NCBI RefSeq assembly: GCF_000298175.1
Contig: NZ_BAGZ01000005.1
Span: 62,001 to 126,000, forward strand
Length of the DNA stretch: 64,000 bases
Source of the DNA: Austwickia chelonae NBRC 105200
GTDB lineage: Bacteria > Actinomycetota > Actinomycetes > Actinomycetales > Dermatophilaceae
Direction of reading: 5' to 3'
Below are positions 41,489-52,553 of this stretch, piece by piece (the stretch's first letter is position 1; each line of letters begins with the position of its first letter). Position numbers and translations under genes: made by a program. The notes under the pieces are model-generated. The model was not told the DNA's origin, searched no databases, and saw nothing but the letters and a program-made list of their open reading frames with translations.

Positions 41489-43639
41489 GTGTCTCAGCTA
41501 CGCCCCTTCGCCCTTCGTGACCAGTCCCTTGCCGCCCCTGTGGCGGAGTCGGTCGGTTGGAGTGATCTCGATGTCCGGGCCGTGGACACCGCGCGCATCC
41601 TGGCTGCCGACGCGGTGCAGAAGGTCGGTAACGGGCATCCCGGTACCGCGATGAGTTTGGCGCCGGTGGCCTATCTGCTCTACCAGAACGTCATGAAGTT
41701 GGACCCGGCTGATCCGATGTGGTTGGGCAGGGACCGGTTTGTCCTGTCGAATGGGCATTCGAGCCTTACCCAGTACGTTCAGTTGTATCTGGCCGGTATC
41801 GGTCTGGAGTTGGATGATCTGAAGGCTTTGCGGACGTGGCGGAGCAAGACTCCGGGGCATCCGGAGGTGCATCACACCACGGGTGTGGAGATCACCACGG
41901 GGCCGTTGGGTTCGGGGTTGGCCAGTGCGGTCGGGATGGCGATGGCTCAGCGTCGTCAGCGTGGGATCTTCGATCCTGAGTCGCCGGTCGGGGAGAGCCC
42001 TTTCGATCATCATGTGTACGTCGTCGCCGGTGACGGGTGTCTTCAGGAGGGTGTGGCCTCCGAGGCCTGTTCGTTGGCGGGGCATCAGCAGTTGGGCAAT
42101 CTGACGTTGGTGTACGACTCGAATTACATCTCGATCGAGGATCGTACCGACATCTCCTTCAGCGAGGACGTCGCCGGCCGGTTCACGTCCTATGGGTGGG
42201 ACGTCCGTCATGTCGACTGGCGTCAGGGCCCGGGGGGTGAGGCCTATGTCGAGGACGTCGACGCCCTGCACGCGGCGATCGAGGAGGGCCGTCGGGTGGC
42301 CGACAAACCCACGATCGTCATCCTCGACACGGTGATTGCCTGGCCTGCGCCGACTCTGCAGGACACCGGGAAGTCGCACGGTGCCGCATTGGGCGCCGAG
42401 GAGATCCGGGCCACGAAGAAGCTGCTCGGTTTCGACCCCGACGCCGACTTCGCGGTGGACGACGCCGTGATCGCTCACACCCGGGAGGGTTTGGCGGTCC
42501 GGGCCCGGGCCGAGCGGGCGCAGTGGGATTCCCGCTTCGAGGCGTGGCGGGCGGCGAACCCGCAGCGGGCGGCGTTGCTCGACCGGGTTCTCGCTCACGA
42601 GACGCCTGAAGGTTTCGAGGAGGCGTTCCCGGTCTTCCCCGCGGATGCCAAGGGGATCGCGACCCGTGCCGCGTCCGGGAAGGTCCTGTCGGCGCTGGCC
42701 GAGGTCATGCCGGAGTTGTGGGGTGGTTCGGCCGATCTCGCCGAGTCGAACAACACGACGATGGATGGGCAGCCGAGTTTTGTCCCGGCTGAGCACCAGA
42801 CCCGTTCATGGCAGGGCGGCCCGTACGGGCGCACCTTGCACTTCGGGATCCGGGAGAACGCGATGGGCATGATCCTCAACGGGATCGCTTTGGAGGGTTT
42901 GACCCGTCCTTATGGTGGGACCTTCCTGACGTTCTCCGACTTCATGCGTCCGGCCGTGCGATTGGCCGCGCTGCAGAAGATGCCTGCGGTGTTCGTGTGG
43001 ACACATGATTCTGTCGGTCTGGGTGAGGACGGGCCCACCCATCAGCCGATCGAGCACATCCCCAGCCTGCGGCTCATCCCGAACCTCGAGGTCGTCCGAC
43101 CTGCCGACGCCAACGAGACCGCTGTGGCATGGCGGACGATCCTGCGCAGTTGGGAGAACCCCAAGGCGATCCTGTTGACACGACAGGCGGTACCCACGGT
43201 CGACCGGGAGCGTTATGCCTCTGCCGAAGGTGTCGCCAAGGGCGCCTACGTCCTGGCCGACTGCGAGGGCGAGCCCCAGGTCGTCCTGATGGCCACCGGA
43301 TCGGAGGTGCAGTTGGCGCTGTCCGCCTACGAGACCTTGTCCGGCGAGGGGATCCGTGCCCGAGTGGTCTCGATGCCGTGCTGGGAGTGGTTCGCCGCTC
43401 AGAGCGAGGAATACCGTGAGTCGGTGCTGCCCTCCGGCGTCCGCGCACGGGTTGCCGTCGAGGCCGCGCACTCCGGCCAGTGGCGGGAGTTCGTCGGCGA
43501 CGCCGGGGTCATCCTGAGCATCGACCACTTCGGCGAGTCTGCTTCAGGTGCGAAACTGTTCGAGGAGTACGGGTTCACGGCGGAGCGTGTCGTCGCCGCC
43601 GCCAAGCAGACCATGTCCGCTGTGGAAGGGGCCAGATGA
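41489..43639 (+). CDS. tkt: Transketolase
   Basis: Full-length 716-residue transketolase of the pentose phosphate pathway. NGHPGTAMSLAPVAYLLY, AGDGCLQEGVASEACSLAGH with YDSNYISIED (TPP/Mg site), and FGIRENAMGMILNGIAL with the catalytic Glu are clear. GAGGAGAA precedes the GTG start. It begins a tkt-tal-zwf-opcA operon with overlapping or abutting genes. It contrasts with the split transketolase-like pair at 20265-22170, which is distinct in sequence and context. Confidence 0.97.
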   Translation: MSQLRPFALRDQSLAAPVAESVGWSDLDVRAVDTARILAADAVQKVGNGHPGTAMSLAPVAYLLYQNVMKLDPADPMWLGRDRFVLSNGHSSLTQYVQLYLAGIGLELDDLKALRTWRSKTPGHPEVHHTTGVEITTGPLGSGLASAVGMAMAQRRQRGIFDPESPVGESPFDHHVYVVAGDGCLQEGVASEACSLAGHQQLGNLTLVYDSNYISIEDRTDISFSEDVAGRFTSYGWDVRHVDWRQGPGGEAYVEDVDALHAAIEEGRRVADKPTIVILDTVIAWPAPTLQDTGKSHGAALGAEEIRATKKLLGFDPDADFAVDDAVIAHTREGLAVRARAERAQWDSRFEAWRAANPQRAALLDRVLAHETPEGFEEAFPVFPADAKGIATRAASGKVLSALAEVMPELWGGSADLAESNNTTMDGQPSFVPAEHQTRSWQGGPYGRTLHFGIRENAMGMILNGIALEGLTRPYGGTFLTFSDFMRPAVRLAALQKMPAVFVWTHDSVGLGEDGPTHQPIEHIPSLRLIPNLEVVRPADANETAVAWRTILRSWENPKAILLTRQAVPTVDRERYASAEGVAKGAYVLADCEGEPQVVLMATGSEVQLALSAYETLSGEGIRARVVSMPCWEWFAAQSEEYRESVLPSGVRARVAVEAAHSGQWREFVGDAGVILSIDHFGESASGAKLFEEYGFTAERVVAAAKQTMSAVEGAR

Positions 43640-44751
43640 CGCAGAACCCACGGCTGGAGCGGCTCGCCGGTGAAGGCGTGTCCGTCTGGCTCGACGACCT
43701 GAACCGGGCGATGATCACCTCGGGTGAGCTGGCTTCGCTCGTGGACGACCAGGGCGTGGTCGGTGTCACCACGAATCCGACGATCTTCGCTGGCGCGCTC
43801 AGAGACGGGGACGCTTACGCCTCCCAGCTCGTTGAGCTCGCCGGTGAAGGCGTGGGCGTCGACGAGGCGGTATTGGTGATCACGACCGATGACGTCCGGC
43901 AGGCTTGCGATGCGCTGCGTCCGGTGTACGACCGGACGCAAGGGCAGGACGGGCGGGTGTCGATCGAGGTCGACCCCCGTCTGGCCCGGGACACGGCGGC
44001 GACGGTGGATATGGCTCGCCGGTTGTGGTCCGTCGTGGACCGACCGAATGTGATGATCAAGGTCCCGGCGACGGTCGAGGGGTTGCCGGCCATCTCGACA
44101 CTCATCGCCGAGGGCATCGATGTGAATGTCACCTTGATCTTCTCGCTGGATCGTTATCGGGCGGTCATGAACGCCTACCTGACGGGTCTGGAGCAGGCCC
44201 GTCAGGCGGGGCGTCCGTTGGACCGCATCCATTCGGTGGCGTCCTTCTTCATCAGCCGCGTCGACAGTGACATCGACGCGCGGTTGGACGAATTGGGTTC
44301 CTCGGAGGCTGCGGCTCTGCGGGGCAGAGCGGGTATCGGCAACGCCTGTCTGGCCTATCAGGCTTATGCGGAAACCTTCAGTACGCCCCGGTGGGCGAAT
44401 CTCGCCGATGACGGGGCCCGCCCCCAACGCCCGTTGTGGGCTTCCACCGGGGTGAAGGATCCCTCCTATCCGGACACGATGTACGTGACCGGGTTGGTGG
44501 CACCGGGGACGGTGAACACGATGCCTCGGGCGACATTGGCTGCGGTGGCCGACCACGCCGAGATCCTCGGTGACGTGATGACCGATTCGGTCGAGTCCGC
44601 AGCAACGGTCCTGGACGATCTGGAACGGCTGGGGATCTCGTACACCGAGGTCGTGGAGAAGTTGGAGACCGAGGGCTTGGTGAAGTTCGAGGACTCCTGG
44701 TCCGAGCTGTTGTCCTCGGTGGAGTCCGAGCTCAGGAAAGTGCGTGACTGA
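43636..44751 (+). CDS. tal: Transaldolase
   Basis: A 371-residue actinobacterial-type transaldolase that moves dihydroxyacetone units between sugar phosphates. GVTTNPTIFAGAL, the Schiff-base lysine in NVMIKVPATVEGLPAI, and VASFFISRVDSDID are present. The ATG overlaps the tkt stop (ATGA). Upstream open frame lies inside tkt and is a shadow. Confidence 0.96.
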   Translation: MTQNPRLERLAGEGVSVWLDDLNRAMITSGELASLVDDQGVVGVTTNPTIFAGALRDGDAYASQLVELAGEGVGVDEAVLVITTDDVRQACDALRPVYDRTQGQDGRVSIEVDPRLARDTAATVDMARRLWSVVDRPNVMIKVPATVEGLPAISTLIAEGIDVNVTLIFSLDRYRAVMNAYLTGLEQARQAGRPLDRIHSVASFFISRVDSDIDARLDELGSSEAAALRGRAGIGNACLAYQAYAETFSTPRWANLADDGARPQRPLWASTGVKDPSYPDTMYVTGLVAPGTVNTMPRATLAAVADHAEILGDVMTDSVESAATVLDDLERLGISYTEVVEKLETEGLVKFEDSWSELLSSVESELRKVRD

Positions 44752-46296
44752 ATGAGTCCTGCTCAGATCACTCCCGGTGTCAATCCGTTGCGGGATACGC
44801 GGGACAAGCGTCTCCCACGGATCGCCGGCCCGTGTGCGATGGTGATGTTCGGGGTGACCGGTGACCTCGCCCGTAAGAAGCTCCTCCCGGCGATCTACGA
44901 TCTCGCGAACCGAGGGTTGTTGCCGCCAGGATTCTCACTGGTGGGTTTCGGTCGGCGGGACTGGCGCGACGAGGACTTCGCCGCTGTCGTGCACGAGGCG
45001 GTGCGGGCCCATGCTCGCACCGCCTTCCGAGAGGAGGTGTGGCGTCAGCTCCTCGAAGGTGTTCGTTTCGTCTCGGGAGCCTTCGACGACGACGACGCTT
45101 TCGACCGGCTCAGCGCCACCGTGAAGGAGCTCGACGAGCAACGTGGCACCGGAGGCAATCACGCCTTCTACCTGTCGATCCCTCCGTCTTATTTCGGTCC
45201 GGTGTGTCAACAGCTGCAGCGTTCTGGGCTGGCGTCCTCCAGGGAGGATGCCTGGCGCCGGGTGATCATCGAGAAACCTTTCGGCGACGACCTCGCCAGC
45301 GCCCGGATACTGAACGAGATCGTGGAGGACGTCTTCCCCGCCGACTCGGTCTTCCGGATCGACCACTACCTGGGGAAGGAAACCGTCCAGAACTTGTTGG
45401 CCCTGCGTTTCGCCAACGAACTGTTCGAACCGATCTGGAACAGCAACCACATCGACCATGTGCAGATCACCATGGCGGAGGACATCGGGATCGGAGGACG
45501 TGCCGGTTACTACGACGGGATCGGCGCGGCGAGGGATGTCATCCAGAACCATCTGCTGCAGCTGTTGGCCTTGACCGCGATGGAGGAGCCGATCTCCTTC
45601 GCAGCGCATCATCTGCGCGCCGAGAAGGAGAAGGTCCTCTCCGCGGTCAGGCTCGCCGGCCCGGTGGAACAGGCTACGGCTCGCGGACGTTATGGCGCGG
45701 GCTGGCAGGGCGGTGTCCCGGTGGGGAGCTATGCCGATGAACACGGTGTCGACGTGAACTCGACGACCGAGACCTTTGCCGCGTTGAAACTCGTTGTGGA
45801 GACTCGGCGGTGGGCAGGGGTGCCTTTCTACCTGCGCACCGGGAAGAGACTGGCCAAACGGGTCACCGAGATCGCCCTGGTCTTCAAGAGAGCACCGCAT
45901 CTACCTTTCGACGAGACCGATGCCGAGGAGCTCGGACAGAATGCGATCGTCATCCGGGTCCAGCCCGACGAGGGAGTGACCATGCGTTTCGGTGCGAAGG
46001 TACCCGGAGCGCAGATGGAGGTCCGGGAGGTCTCCATGGATTTCGGATACGGACGCTCCTTCACCGAGTCCAGCCCGGAAGCCTACGAACGGTTGATCCT
46101 CGACGTGTTGTTGGGTGACCCGCCGTTGTTCCCCCGACACGAGGAGGTCGAACTGTCCTGGCAGATCCTCGACCCGGTGACCCGGGCTTGGGCGCTCTCC
46201 CCCGAACGGCCACAGACGTACCCGGCGGGGCAGTGGGGCCCGCAGAGTGCGCACGACATGCTGTCCCGTGACGGCCGCGTCTGGAGGATGCCATGA
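44752..46296 (+). CDS. zwf: Glucose-6-phosphate dehydrogenase
   Basis: First enzyme of the oxidative pentose phosphate branch, producing NADPH. 514 residues with the coenzyme motif GVTGDLARKKLLPAIYDL, the substrate and catalytic segment RIDHYLGKETVQNL, and EKPFGDDLASA. The ATG directly follows the tal stop. OpcA encoded next is its known assembly/activator partner in actinobacteria and cyanobacteria. Confidence 0.97.
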   Translation: MSPAQITPGVNPLRDTRDKRLPRIAGPCAMVMFGVTGDLARKKLLPAIYDLANRGLLPPGFSLVGFGRRDWRDEDFAAVVHEAVRAHARTAFREEVWRQLLEGVRFVSGAFDDDDAFDRLSATVKELDEQRGTGGNHAFYLSIPPSYFGPVCQQLQRSGLASSREDAWRRVIIEKPFGDDLASARILNEIVEDVFPADSVFRIDHYLGKETVQNLLALRFANELFEPIWNSNHIDHVQITMAEDIGIGGRAGYYDGIGAARDVIQNHLLQLLALTAMEEPISFAAHHLRAEKEKVLSAVRLAGPVEQATARGRYGAGWQGGVPVGSYADEHGVDVNSTTETFAALKLVVETRRWAGVPFYLRTGKRLAKRVTEIALVFKRAPHLPFDETDAEELGQNAIVIRVQPDEGVTMRFGAKVPGAQMEVREVSMDFGYGRSFTESSPEAYERLILDVLLGDPPLFPRHEEVELSWQILDPVTRAWALSPERPQTYPAGQWGPQSAHDMLSRDGRVWRMP

Positions 46297-47222
46297 TTGT
46301 GGATCTGCCTGGTACCACCGTCGGGGCCCTGTCCTCCCGGCTGCAGGGGCTACGTGAGGACACCGGCGCGATGGCGTTGAGCAGGGTATTGACCCTGGTC
46401 ATCGTCGTGGACGATGAACATGCCGAAGAGACTCTGCGCGTCGCGACTCAGGCGACCCACCAACATCCCAGTCGGATCGTCTGTGTGGTCAACAGCACCC
46501 GACGGGGCAAGAACAGGATCGACGGACAGATCAGGGTCGGTGGTGACGCCGGGGCTTCGGAGATCGTCGTCCTGAGGCTGTTCGGGGAAGTGAACGGCCA
46601 CGCCGAATCTGTGGTACTGCCCTTCCTGCTCCCGGATTCACCGGTCGTGGCCTGGTGGCCGCAGAATGCTCCGAAGAATCCGGCACAGGATCCGGTCGGA
46701 GCTCTGGCCCGCCGCCGGATCACCGACGCGGAGCATTCCTCCGACCCGTTGAAGGCGATCTTCGCCCGTCCGAGAACATATGCCGCCGGTGATACCGATC
46801 TGGCCTGGACCAGGGTCACCAGGTGGAGGGGTGTCCTCGCGGCCGCTCTGGAACAGCCGCCTTTCGAGCCGGTCATCCATGTCACCGTCTGCGGTGGAGA
46901 GGATTCCGCGTCCACGGACCTGATCGCAGGCTGGCTGGCCCATCGTCTGGAATGCTCGGTGACCCGCGAACGAGCCGCTCCTGGCGCAGGCCTGCTGTCG
47001 GTCGTCCTGGAACGGGAAAGCGGCGCGTTGGAACTGACCCGCCCGGACGGACTGGTGGCGGTGCTCTCCCAGCCCGGACAACCAGTGCGTCGGATCGCCC
47101 TGGCCCGACGGACCGACGAGGAATGTCTCGCCGACGAGCTTGCCCGGTTGGACCCGGACGAGGTCTACGAAGAGTCCTTGGTGAAAGGTCTTCCCCTGGT
47201 CAAGGGGGCGGCCGAGAGCTGA
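46293..47222 (+). CDS. opcA: Glucose-6-phosphate dehydrogenase assembly protein OpcA
   Basis: A 309-residue OpcA that stabilises or activates Zwf. MIVDLPGTTVGALSSRLQGL, RVLTLVIVVDDEH and PVVAWWPQNAPKNPAQDPVG are typical. The ATG overlaps the zwf stop (ATGA). The usual next gene, pgl (6-phosphogluconolactonase), is missing here; a terminator follows instead. Confidence 0.93.
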   Translation: MIVDLPGTTVGALSSRLQGLREDTGAMALSRVLTLVIVVDDEHAEETLRVATQATHQHPSRIVCVVNSTRRGKNRIDGQIRVGGDAGASEIVVLRLFGEVNGHAESVVLPFLLPDSPVVAWWPQNAPKNPAQDPVGALARRRITDAEHSSDPLKAIFARPRTYAAGDTDLAWTRVTRWRGVLAAALEQPPFEPVIHVTVCGGEDSASTDLIAGWLAHRLECSVTRERAAPGAGLLSVVLERESGALELTRPDGLVAVLSQPGQPVRRIALARRTDEECLADELARLDPDEVYEESLVKGLPLVKGAAES

Positions 47223-47238
47223 TCTGCGATATTCAAAA

Positions 47239-47284
47239 ACGGCTGGGGCCGGGGACCATCAAGATGGTCCCCGGCCCCAGCCGT
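47239..47284. terminator. Bidirectional terminator, 21-bp perfect stem
   Basis: Arms 47239-47259 and 47264-47284 are perfectly complementary with a CAAG loop. It lies between the opcA stop and the convergent RbpA-family gene. Confidence 0.85.
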
Positions 47285-47298
47285 ATCGAAAAGTACGA

Positions 47299-47649
47299 TC
47301 AGCTGCCGGTCGTGCGCTTGCGCAGCGCTCCGAGGGCCTCTGCCAAGATCGCTTCCCCGTCGGCGTCAGTACGCCTTTCCTTCACATAGGCCAGGTGGGT
47401 CTTGTACGGCGCATGTCTTAAGGCGTCCGGGGGACACTCCCGGTCCTGCCCTGCTGGGAAACCGCATCGGGGGCAGTCCCAGGTAGCGGGGGTGTTGGAT
47501 TCTGCTTCGGCAGAGAAACTGAGTCGGGTCTCGTGTCCGTTGGCACACCAGTAGGTCACATCGACCCGTGGCGCGGATTCCCCTCTTTCGCTCTCCCCCA
47601 TGGGCCCTGCACCGATTCTGCTACCGCGAATCGCACTGGCACCGGTCAT
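47299..47649 (-). CDS. RbpA-family zinc-ribbon protein (second copy)
   Basis: A 116-residue relative of RbpA. NAIRGSRIGAGPMGESERGE-like N-terminal sequence is followed by two cysteine pairs (YWCANGHET and WDCPRCGFPAGQD) and a C-terminal helix YKTHLAYVKERRTDADGEAI that parallels the sigma-binding helix of RbpA. This form is found beside secG in Streptomyces and relatives. It probably contacts RNA polymerase, but whether it acts like classical RbpA at 15150-15506 is unknown. Its neighbours are secG and glycolytic genes. Confidence 0.85.
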   Translation of the reverse strand: MTGASAIRGSRIGAGPMGESERGESAPRVDVTYWCANGHETRLSFSAEAESNTPATWDCPRCGFPAGQDRECPPDALRHAPYKTHLAYVKERRTDADGEAILAEALGALRKRTTGS

Positions 47650-47712
47650 CGGAGCTCCTCAAGAAAAATGTCCGGCACAGCCCCGTCGGAGGCAGCGCCG
47701 GACAAGGACGGA

Positions 47713-47958
47713 TCAGCCTTTGAAACGTTCCAGAAGTCCGAGCCCCACGATGCAGACGAACCACATCAGGGCGATAGCGATGGTGATCCGGTTGAGGTTC
47801 CGCTCGGCAACGGAGGATCCGCCCATGGTGTTGGAGAAACCACCACCGAACATGTCGGACATTCCTCCACCTTTGCCCTTATGCAAGAGGATCAGGAAGG
47901 TCAGGAAGATGCAACCCAACACCAGGAAGACCTGGAGCGCGATCTTCAAAACATCCAC
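47713..47958 (-). CDS. secG: Preprotein translocase subunit SecG
   Basis: An 81-residue, two-helix accessory subunit of the SecYEG channel. The helices are LKIALQVFLVLGCIFLTFLI and ITIAIALMWFVCIVGLGLLE, joined by the Gly-rich HKGKGGGMSDMFGGGFSNT loop typical of SecG. It lies between the RbpA-family gene and tpiA, an arrangement shared with many actinobacteria. It starts with GTG. Confidence 0.95.
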   Translation of the reverse strand: MDVLKIALQVFLVLGCIFLTFLILLHKGKGGGMSDMFGGGFSNTMGGSSVAERNLNRITIAIALMWFVCIVGLGLLERFKG

Positions 47959-48113
47959 TCGTGCGCCACCTTGTCCTTAGCACGGAGAACTTGTCTCGGG
48001 GAATACCCCGACCGCTGCAGAGCTTACCGGACGCTCCTGCCCTCGCCGACCCGGTCGGCCGGCCCGAGGCGGCGACACGCTTTGGTGAGCCGTCCCGGAC
48101 CTGCCGACATGCG

Positions 48114-48129
48114 AGGACCTGCAGGTCCT
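48114..48129 (-). terminator. Short palindrome after tpiA
   Basis: The 16-bp perfect palindrome AGGACCTGCAGGTCCT starts three bases past the tpiA stop. It may be a weak terminator or RNA end stabiliser before secG. Confidence 0.35.
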
Positions 48130-48132
48130 GAG

Positions 48133-48921
48133 TCAGTTCTTCGCGGCCTCGAACCCGCAGATCGCCGCGAATTCTTCCGGCTGCAGCGAAGCCCCGCCGA
48201 CCAATGCGCCGTCCACATCCGGTTTGGCCATGATGGCGCTCACATTGCCGGACTTGACCGAACCTCCGTAGAGCACACGGATCCCATCGGCGATCTCCTG
48301 GCCGTACAACTCGGCGAGCTTCACCCGAATGGCGCCACAGACCTCCTGGGCGTCCTCGGGCGTGGCGACCTCGCCGGTGCCGATCGCCCAGATGGGTTCG
48401 TAAGCCACCACGATCGAAGCAGCCTGCTCAGCGGGAACACCCTGCAGATCGGCTTCGATCTGGGTCAGGACGTGGGCGACCTGGCCGCCGGCCTTCCGGA
48501 CGTCGAGGCCCTCGCCGCAGCACAGGATCGGCGTGAGCCCGTGCTCGTAGGCCGCCTTCACCTTCGCATTGAGCAGCTCGTCGGACTCGCCGTGGTACTC
48601 ACGACGTTCGCTGTGCCCGATGATGACGTAGGTGCATCCCAGCTTGGACAGCATCGGACCGGAGATCTCACCGGTGTAAGCGCCCTCGGTGTGCCGAGAG
48701 ATGTCCTGCGCGCCATAACGCAGCTCGAGTTTGTCACCCTCCACCAGGGTCTGCACGGTACGCAGGTCGGTGAACGGCGGGCAGACCGCGACTTCCACCT
48801 CGGTGAAGTCGTGCTTGGCGTCCTTCAACGACCAGTCCAGCTTCTGCACCAGATGCGTCGCCTGCAGGTGGTCGAGGTTCATCTTCCAGTTGCCCGCCAT
48901 CAGCGGGGTACGGGTCGTCAC
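48133..48921 (-). CDS. tpiA: Triosephosphate isomerase
   Basis: Interconverts dihydroxyacetone phosphate and glyceraldehyde-3-phosphate. 262 residues with [11 protein letters not shown], the catalytic His in [19 protein letters not shown], the catalytic Glu in [16 protein letters not shown], and the phosphate loop [18 protein letters not shown] start, three bases after the pgk stop. It is part of the gap-pgk-tpiA glycolytic run. Confidence 0.97.
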   Translation of the reverse strand: MTTRTPLMAGNWKMNLDHLQATHLVQKLDWSLKDAKHDFTEVEVAVCPPFTDLRTVQTLVEGDKLELRYGAQDISRHTEGAYTGEISGPMLSKLGCTYVIIGHSERREYHGESDELLNAKVKAAYEHGLTPILCCGEGLDVRKAGGQVAHVLTQIEADLQGVPAEQAASIVVAYEPIWAIGTGEVATPEDAQEVCGAIRVKLAELYGQEIADGIRVLYGGSVKSGNVSAIMAKPDVDGALVGGASLQPEEFAAICGFEAAKN

Positions 48922-48924
48922 TGT

Positions 48925-50133
48925 TCAGCTCTCCAGGATCTCGATGCCGGGGAGGGTCTTCCCCTCCAGGTACTCAAGGCTTGCTCCACCGCCGGTGGAG
49001 ATGTGACCGAACTGGTCGTCGGTGAAGCCAAGCTGGCGCACTGCGGCAGCGGAGTCGCCCCCGCCGACCACGGTCAACGCCCCGGATGCCGTTGCATCGA
49101 CCAGCGCTTGCCCCACAGCCTTGGTTCCGCCGGAGTAAGGCGCCATCTCGAACGCCCCCATCGGGCCGTTCCAGAAAACCGTCTTGCAGTCGACGATCTT
49201 GCTCGCGAACAGTTCTCGGGACTTCGGACCGATATCCAGGCCCATCCAGTCCGCGGGGATCTCATCGGAGGAGACGATCTTCGTCTCGACCTGGTCGGAG
49301 AACTCCGGCGCGATCACCGTGTCGATCGGCAGCACGATCTCCACACCCTTGGCCTCGGCCTCGGCGAGATAAGCCGCGCAGGTCTCGACCTTCTCCGGGT
49401 CCAACAAGGACGTCCCGACCTCGTAGCCCTTCGCCTTGAGGAAGGTGTAGGCCATACCGCCACCGATGATGAGCCGGTCGGCGGTCTTCATCAGATTGGC
49501 GATGACAGCCAGCTTGTCGGCTACCTTCGCGCCGCCCAGTACGACGGCATAGGGTCGCTTGGGCTCCTGGGTCAGACGCTTCAGGACCTCGACCTCGGTG
49601 CCCACGAGCCCGCCGGCGAAGTGCGGCAGCCGGGTCGCCACGTCGTAGACGCTGGCCTGTTTGCGATGCACCACACCGAATCCGTCGGAGACGAAGAAGT
49701 CCGCGAAGGCCGCGAGCTCGTCGGCGAAGGCGCCCCGCTCGGATTCGTCCTTGCTGGTCTCCCCCGCGTTGAAACGCAGGTTCTCCAGGAGCGCGATCTC
49801 ACCGTCCTGGAGGTCGGCGACGGCCTTCTTCGCCGATTCGCCCACCGTGTCGGTGGCGAAGCGAACAGTGGTGCCGAGCAGCTCGGAGAAACGGTCCACG
49901 ACGGGAGCCAAGGAGTACTTCGCCTCGGGCGCACCTTTGGGACGGCCCAGGTGAGCGACGACGACGACGGCGGCACCAGCAGAGGCCAGAGCCTTGATCG
50001 TCGGCACGGATGCGCGCAGGCGCCCGTCGTCCGTGATGTTCTTGGCGTCGTCGAGCGGGACGTTCAGGTCGCTGCGGACGAGCACGCGTTTGCCGTGCAG
50101 GTCCTGCCGGAGCAGGTCCTCCGTGGTCTTCAT
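48925..50133 (-). CDS. pgk: Phosphoglycerate kinase
   Basis: Makes ATP from 1,3-bisphosphoglycerate; 402 residues. [56 protein letters not shown] and [11 protein letters not shown] are family motifs. ATG 50133 has GAGGAG at the right distance; the longer open frame to 50211 runs into an intergenic hairpin and was dropped. Confidence 0.97.
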   Translation of the reverse strand: MKTTEDLLRQDLHGKRVLVRSDLNVPLDDAKNITDDGRLRASVPTIKALASAGAAVVVVAHLGRPKGAPEAKYSLAPVVDRFSELLGTTVRFATDTVGESAKKAVADLQDGEIALLENLRFNAGETSKDESERGAFADELAAFADFFVSDGFGVVHRKQASVYDVATRLPHFAGGLVGTEVEVLKRLTQEPKRPYAVVLGGAKVADKLAVIANLMKTADRLIIGGGMAYTFLKAKGYEVGTSLLDPEKVETCAAYLAEAEAKGVEIVLPIDTVIAPEFSDQVETKIVSSDEIPADWMGLDIGPKSRELFASKIVDCKTVFWNGPMGAFEMAPYSGGTKAVGQALVDATASGALTVVGGGDSAAAVRQLGFTDDQFGHISTGGGASLEYLEGKTLPGIEILES

Positions 50134-50174
50134 GGTTCTCCTCGCGAAAGGGCGGTAGATGTCGTGGGAATACG

Positions 50175-50214
50175 CCCGTGCGCCGGGTGGCCGGGGGGCC
50201 GCCCGGCGCACGGG
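50175..50214 (-). terminator. Hairpin between gap and pgk
   Basis: A 13-bp perfect stem CCCGTGCGCCGGG/CCCGGCGCACGGG with an inner GGCC/GGCC pairing lies between the gap stop and the pgk start. It could be an attenuator or RNA-processing site that lets gap mRNA accumulate separately. Confidence 0.6.
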
Positions 50215-50236
50215 GTCGTTCAGCGCAGTCGCGTGA

Positions 50237-51265
<1,029 letters not shown>

Positions 51266-51516
51266 TCACGGTCCGGCGAGGGGCCTGGCGTCCATCCATG
51301 GAGGGCGTCTATGGCGCTCAGACAGTGGACGTCGAGCCGATACGCCGTCGTACGACACCACCGACCCTAACGGTTTCCTGCGGGAGTTCACACCTCGGGG
51401 GCCGGGACGTAAGGCCCACATCGGCGTTCGGTGCGCCGAACTGTCATCGGAGGACGCTGGGGAGTCGGCCGTTCCCGTCAGGTGATAGCTGTCTGATTTC
51501 GTTCTGGGACAAGGGA

Positions 51517-52497
51517 TCAGGCATCCAAAAGCTCTTCTGAGAGACCTGCTTCGGTGCCGGGGATCCCCAACTCCGCGGCCCGCTTGTCTGCCATGGCCAG
51601 GAGCCGTCGGATCCGACCGGCGACAGCATCCTTGGTCATCGGCGGTTGAGCCAGCGAACCCAACTCCTCGAGACTGGCCTGTTTGTGGTCGAGCCGGAGC
51701 TGCCCCGCCTCACGCAGATGGTCGGGAACCTCCTCACCGAGGATCTCCAAAGCCCGGTTGACCCGCGCACCCGCGGTCACCGCGGCTCGAGCCGATCGGC
51801 GCAGGTTCGCGTCGTCGAAATTGGCCAATCGGTTCGCCGTCGCCCGGACCTCACGCCGCATCCGACGCTCTTCCCAGGCCAGGACCGCGTCATGGGCGCC
51901 CATCCGGGTGAGGATCGCACCGATGGCATCGCCGTCCCGGATCACCACTCGGTCCACCCCGCGCACCTCACGGGCCTTGGCCTGAATACCCAGTCTGCGT
52001 GCTGCACCCACCAGGGCGAGCGCAGCCTCAGGGCCGGGGCAGGTGACTTCCAAGGAGCTGGATCGGCCGGGTTCGGTGAGGGAGCCGTGTGCGAGAAAGG
52101 CTCCGCGCCAGGCGGCTTCGGCGTCGGATGCGGCGCCGTTGACGACACGGGGCGGGAGGCCGCGGACCGGTCGTCCTCGTTGGTCGACGAGTCCGCTCTG
52201 GCGGGCGAGTGCTTCGCCGTCGGCGTCTACGCGGACGACATAGCGGTTGCCTTTGCGGAGACCGGATTCGGAGACGACGACGAGTTCAGAGGTGTGTCCG
52301 TAGACCTCGGTGATGTCCTTGCGGAGTCGGCGTGCCGCGGATGCGGTGTCGAGTTCCGCCTCGACCACGATGCGGCCGGCGATGAGGTGTAGTCCTCCGG
52401 CGAAGCGCAGTATCGCCGAGACCTCGGCCTTGCGGCAGCTGGGTTTGGTCACCGGCAGGCGGCTCAGTTCGTCCTTGACATTCGCGGTCATGGCCAT
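51517..52497 (-). CDS. whiA: Sporulation/septation regulator WhiA
   Basis: A 326-residue DNA-binding protein with a degenerate LAGLIDADG N-terminal domain ([34 protein letters not shown]) and a C-terminal helix-turn-helix ([20 protein letters not shown]). In Streptomyces it works with WhiB to control cell division genes; it also exists in non-sporulating actinobacteria. Start [16 protein letters not shown] follows the usual N-terminus; M3 is an alternative. Strand composition flips inside the gene at about 52050. The yvcK and rapZ genes precede it, a conserved set. Confidence 0.95.
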   Translation of the reverse strand: MAMTANVKDELSRLPVTKPSCRKAEVSAILRFAGGLHLIAGRIVVEAELDTASAARRLRKDITEVYGHTSELVVVSESGLRKGNRYVVRVDADGEALARQSGLVDQRGRPVRGLPPRVVNGAASDAEAAWRGAFLAHGSLTEPGRSSSLEVTCPGPEAALALVGAARRLGIQAKAREVRGVDRVVIRDGDAIGAILTRMGAHDAVLAWEERRMRREVRATANRLANFDDANLRRSARAAVTAGARVNRALEILGEEVPDHLREAGQLRLDHKQASLEELGSLAQPPMTKDAVAGRIRRLLAMADKRAAELGIPGTEAGLSEELLDA

Positions 52498-52553
52498 GCC
52501 GTCCATAGTGCCACTGCAACAGGGACCTTCGGTCCGAGATCCCGGATCGGGAG

